A stretch of DNA of 16,054 bases from MAG-120802 sp049430265 (GTDB lineage Bacteria > Actinomycetota > Actinomycetes > Nanopelagicales > Nanopelagicaceae): positions 1 to 16,054 of the forward strand of contig JBMTBW010000017.1 of the NCBI GenBank assembly GCA_049430265.1, read 5' to 3'. Position 1 is the stretch's first letter. Every line of letters begins with the position of its first letter. This document shows positions 15,038 to 16,054 of this stretch, piece by piece. The translations under genes were made by a program, and so were the position numbers. The notes under the pieces were generated by a model. It did not search any database and was not told the origin of the DNA. It worked only from the letters and a program-made list of their open reading frames with translations.

Positions 15038-15136
15038 TTACTTCTTATTTCTACGCTGAATACGAGTCTTCTTTAGAAGCTTCTTATGCTTCTTCTTAGC
15101 CATGCGCTTGCGGCGCTTTTTGACTACTGAACCCAT
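15038..15136 (-). CDS. Ribosomal protein bS22 (AURKAIP1/COX24-like)
   Basis: This 32-residue, extremely basic protein starts MGSVVKKRRKRMAKKKHKK and ends KKTRIQRRNKK. It matches the short actinobacterial 30S protein bS22 (AURKAIP1/COX24 family), identified on mycobacterial ribosomes and annotated in M. tuberculosis as Rv0500B. Roughly two thirds of its residues are lysine, arginine or histidine, fitting a peptide buried in rRNA. The start has a strong ribosome site, AAGGAG eight bases upstream, one of the clearest in the window. A promoter with -35 TTGTAA and -10 GATAAT lies about 70-100 bases upstream. The stop codon is one base from the stop of the convergent metalloprotease gene. The gene is easily missed by ORF-length cutoffs. 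Confidence 0.95.
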   Translation of the reverse strand: MGSVVKKRRKRMAKKKHKKLLKKTRIQRRNKK

Positions 15137-15205
15137 GCTCTCAACTCCTTCTTATTTAAGCCAAGGTTAGCCGAAAATAAGAGCGCTTATGCCAATACCT
15201 GAGGG

Positions 15206-15234
15206 ATTATCTAAAGAACTTATTTATTTTACAA
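15206..15234 (-). promoter_or_regulatory. Sigma-70-type promoter of bS22
   Basis: On the minus strand, TTGTAA (15229-15234) and GATAAT (15206-15211) are separated by exactly 17 bases. The -10 matches TATAAT at five of six positions and the -35 matches TTGACA at four of six. Transcription would start near 15199, leaving a leader of about 63 bases with the AAGGAG site. The rest of the tRNA-bS22 interval (15137-15244) is AT-rich, and I see no terminator in it. Confidence 0.5.
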
Positions 15235-15244
15235 ACATTTATCG

Positions 15245-15317
15245 AGCCGCCCATGAGAATCGAACTCATGACCTTCGCTTTACGAGAGCGACGCTCTACC
15301 GACTGAGCTAGGGCGGC
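15245..15317 (-). tRNA. tRNA-Thr, anticodon CGU
   Basis: The minus strand folds as a complete 73-base cloverleaf. The acceptor pairs GCCGCCC with GGGCGGC. The D arm is GCTC-AGTCGGTA-GAGC. The anticodon arm is TCGCT-CTCGTAA-AGCGA with CGT at positions 34-36. The variable loop is AGGTC, and the T arm is ATGAG-TTCGATT-CTCAT. The discriminator is U, and the 3' CCA is not encoded (TCGAT follows). It reads ACG codons. The gene lies 28 bases after the VOC gene on the same strand and may be transcribed with it or from the AT-rich gap between them. Confidence 0.95.
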
Positions 15318-15345
15318 GATGCGTTAAAGGCTATTAAATTAGGAT

Positions 15346-15990
15346 TTAATCCAAGCGTACAACGCCATTAGGCGTTGCGAGATGAACCGCCACAAGCCCA
15401 GTCTGACCATCGTTAGCCTCTGGCAAAACCCATTGAATTTCAACGCCATCAAATGCTTTGGAGAGATCTGAGCCGAGCCACTCTTCAATTGTCTTCTCAT
15501 CTCCTGAAATCTCAATCTTTACTATCTCAGCAACTGCCTTCCCGTCATTTGAAGGGTGATCACTTGACATCCATTGGATGAAGAAAGGTAGTTGTGAATC
15601 ATCTAGAGTTCCGAGAACTCCTAGCTGCTTCCACTTTAACTCAGAACCATCAGGACGCTTTCTAGAACCATCAACTGCTAAGCGTCCAAGGCGGTTTTCA
15701 ATCGGTGATAAATCCTCGGTTGAAACTACCCAGGTTAACCAACCTCCACCTTCATTTGCGCGCTGTGAAACTACGCGACCAAATGGTGAGGCATCAGCAG
15801 CTGGATGATCTAAAGGACAGACAACTTCAAGATAGTGACCATTTTTTAGAGCGAGTGTGAAATTACGAGTTCCAAATCTTGGGTGAATTCCACCATCTGT
15901 AAAGGCTGAACCAATCCGAGAGCCAATCCTTTGAACTACATCTACTAGTTGATCATGGGTTGCTGCATAAGAGATATGGTCTAAGCGCAT
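15346..15990 (-). CDS. VOC superfamily glyoxalase-like domain protein
   Basis: This is a 214-residue cytosolic protein of the vicinal-oxygen-chelate fold, closest in pattern to the glyoxalase-like group PF13468. The opening MRLDHISYAATHDQLVDVVQRIG is the first beta-alpha unit, with His5. It is followed by GGIHPRFGTRNFTLALKNG (33-51) and HYLEVVCPLDHPA (52-64), where His52 and Glu55 are candidate metal ligands. A second module starts near 150 (VAEIVKIEIS) and ends LVAVHLATPNGVVRLD. Such proteins may be dioxygenases, isomerases or binding proteins, and the substrate cannot be inferred here. The ATG at 15990 begins the fold directly. A TAGCTT box lies 16 bases upstream (16007-16012), a weak promoter candidate. 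tRNA-Thr follows on the same strand. Confidence 0.85.
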   Translation of the reverse strand: MRLDHISYAATHDQLVDVVQRIGSRIGSAFTDGGIHPRFGTRNFTLALKNGHYLEVVCPLDHPAADASPFGRVVSQRANEGGGWLTWVVSTEDLSPIENRLGRLAVDGSRKRPDGSELKWKQLGVLGTLDDSQLPFFIQWMSSDHPSNDGKAVAEIVKIEISGDEKTIEEWLGSDLSKAFDGVEIQWVLPEANDGQTGLVAVHLATPNGVVRLD

Positions 15991-16054
15991 GGGCAGATGA
16001 TGCCGAAAGCTACTTCAAAGCGCAAAACAAGGATTCAAGAGTTGAAAGGGGGGC
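15991..16054. other. Terminal non-coding stretch at window edge
   Basis: These 64 bases lie upstream of the VOC gene. On the minus strand they hold a weak TAGCTT box (16007-16012). On the plus strand they end in a purine-rich AAAGGGGGG, which could be part of a ribosome site for a divergent gene beyond the window. No start codon for such a gene is visible, so nothing more can be claimed. Confidence 0.3.

Noticed and set aside
15137..15244. Possible riboswitch or small RNA between tRNA-Thr and bS22
   Set aside because: The stretch is only about 108 bases and AT-rich. I recognise no known riboswitch core, and the promoter plus a short leader explains it.
1..16054. Mobile elements, CRISPR arrays, prophage or a dedicated defence island
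   Set aside because: No transposase, integrase, direct repeat array, terminal inverted repeats or phage structural genes were seen; XPB with a WYL-like partner is treated as a DNA-repair pair rather than a defence system for lack of further support.

Overview
The window looks like a piece of a streamlined, AT-leaning actinobacterial chromosome, most likely from the freshwater acI lineage (Nanopelagicales/Planktophila-type). That placement is an inference. It rests on four things seen here: the actinobacterial 32-residue ribosomal protein bS22; the bacterial XPB helicase with its helicase-associated partner, as in M. tuberculosis Rv0861c/Rv0862c; a cytochrome c maturation operon in the Rv0525-Rv0529 order; and very tight packing with base composition well below that of typical high-GC Actinobacteria. 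No mobile element, phage gene, CRISPR array or rRNA was seen. No gene-free stretch reaches 300 bases; the longest is about 110 bases, between the tRNA and bS22.

Layout, left to right. Bases 1-444 hold two divergent GNAT acetyltransferases, the leftmost cut by the window edge. Bases 439-4678 (minus) hold a five-gene operon: histidine phosphatase, ResA/TlpA-type thioredoxin lipoprotein, CcdA, ResB and CcsB. Together these form a System II cytochrome c maturation pathway. CcdA passes reductant across the membrane, the lipoprotein thioredoxin reduces the apocytochrome CXXCH cysteines, and ResB-CcsB delivers and attaches heme outside the membrane. Bases 4732-10479 (plus) hold a HAD-IB phosphatase, then a helicase-associated protein, an M20 metallopeptidase and the XPB-type helicase. 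Bases 10448-11487 (minus) hold proC followed by a glutaredoxin-like protein. Bases 11525-12310 (plus) encode a cysteine-rich conserved protein of unknown function. Bases 12315-12632 (minus) encode a small unknown protein. Bases 12670-15036 (plus) encode a large secreted zinc metalloprotease with an FN3 domain and degenerate propeller-like repeats. The right end (minus) has bS22, tRNA-Thr(CGU) and a VOC/glyoxalase-like protein.

Two features run through the window. First, many transcription units have a TAnnnT-type -10 box ending 6-9 bases before the start codon, which suggests leaderless mRNAs and decides several start sites. Second, all four convergent gene pairs overlap or almost touch, with no room for an intrinsic terminator between them. 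The content is mainly housekeeping. I did not find a clear new defence or mobile system. The least explained items are the cysteine-rich protein, the repeat-bearing metalloprotease and the M20 gene inside the XPB operon.
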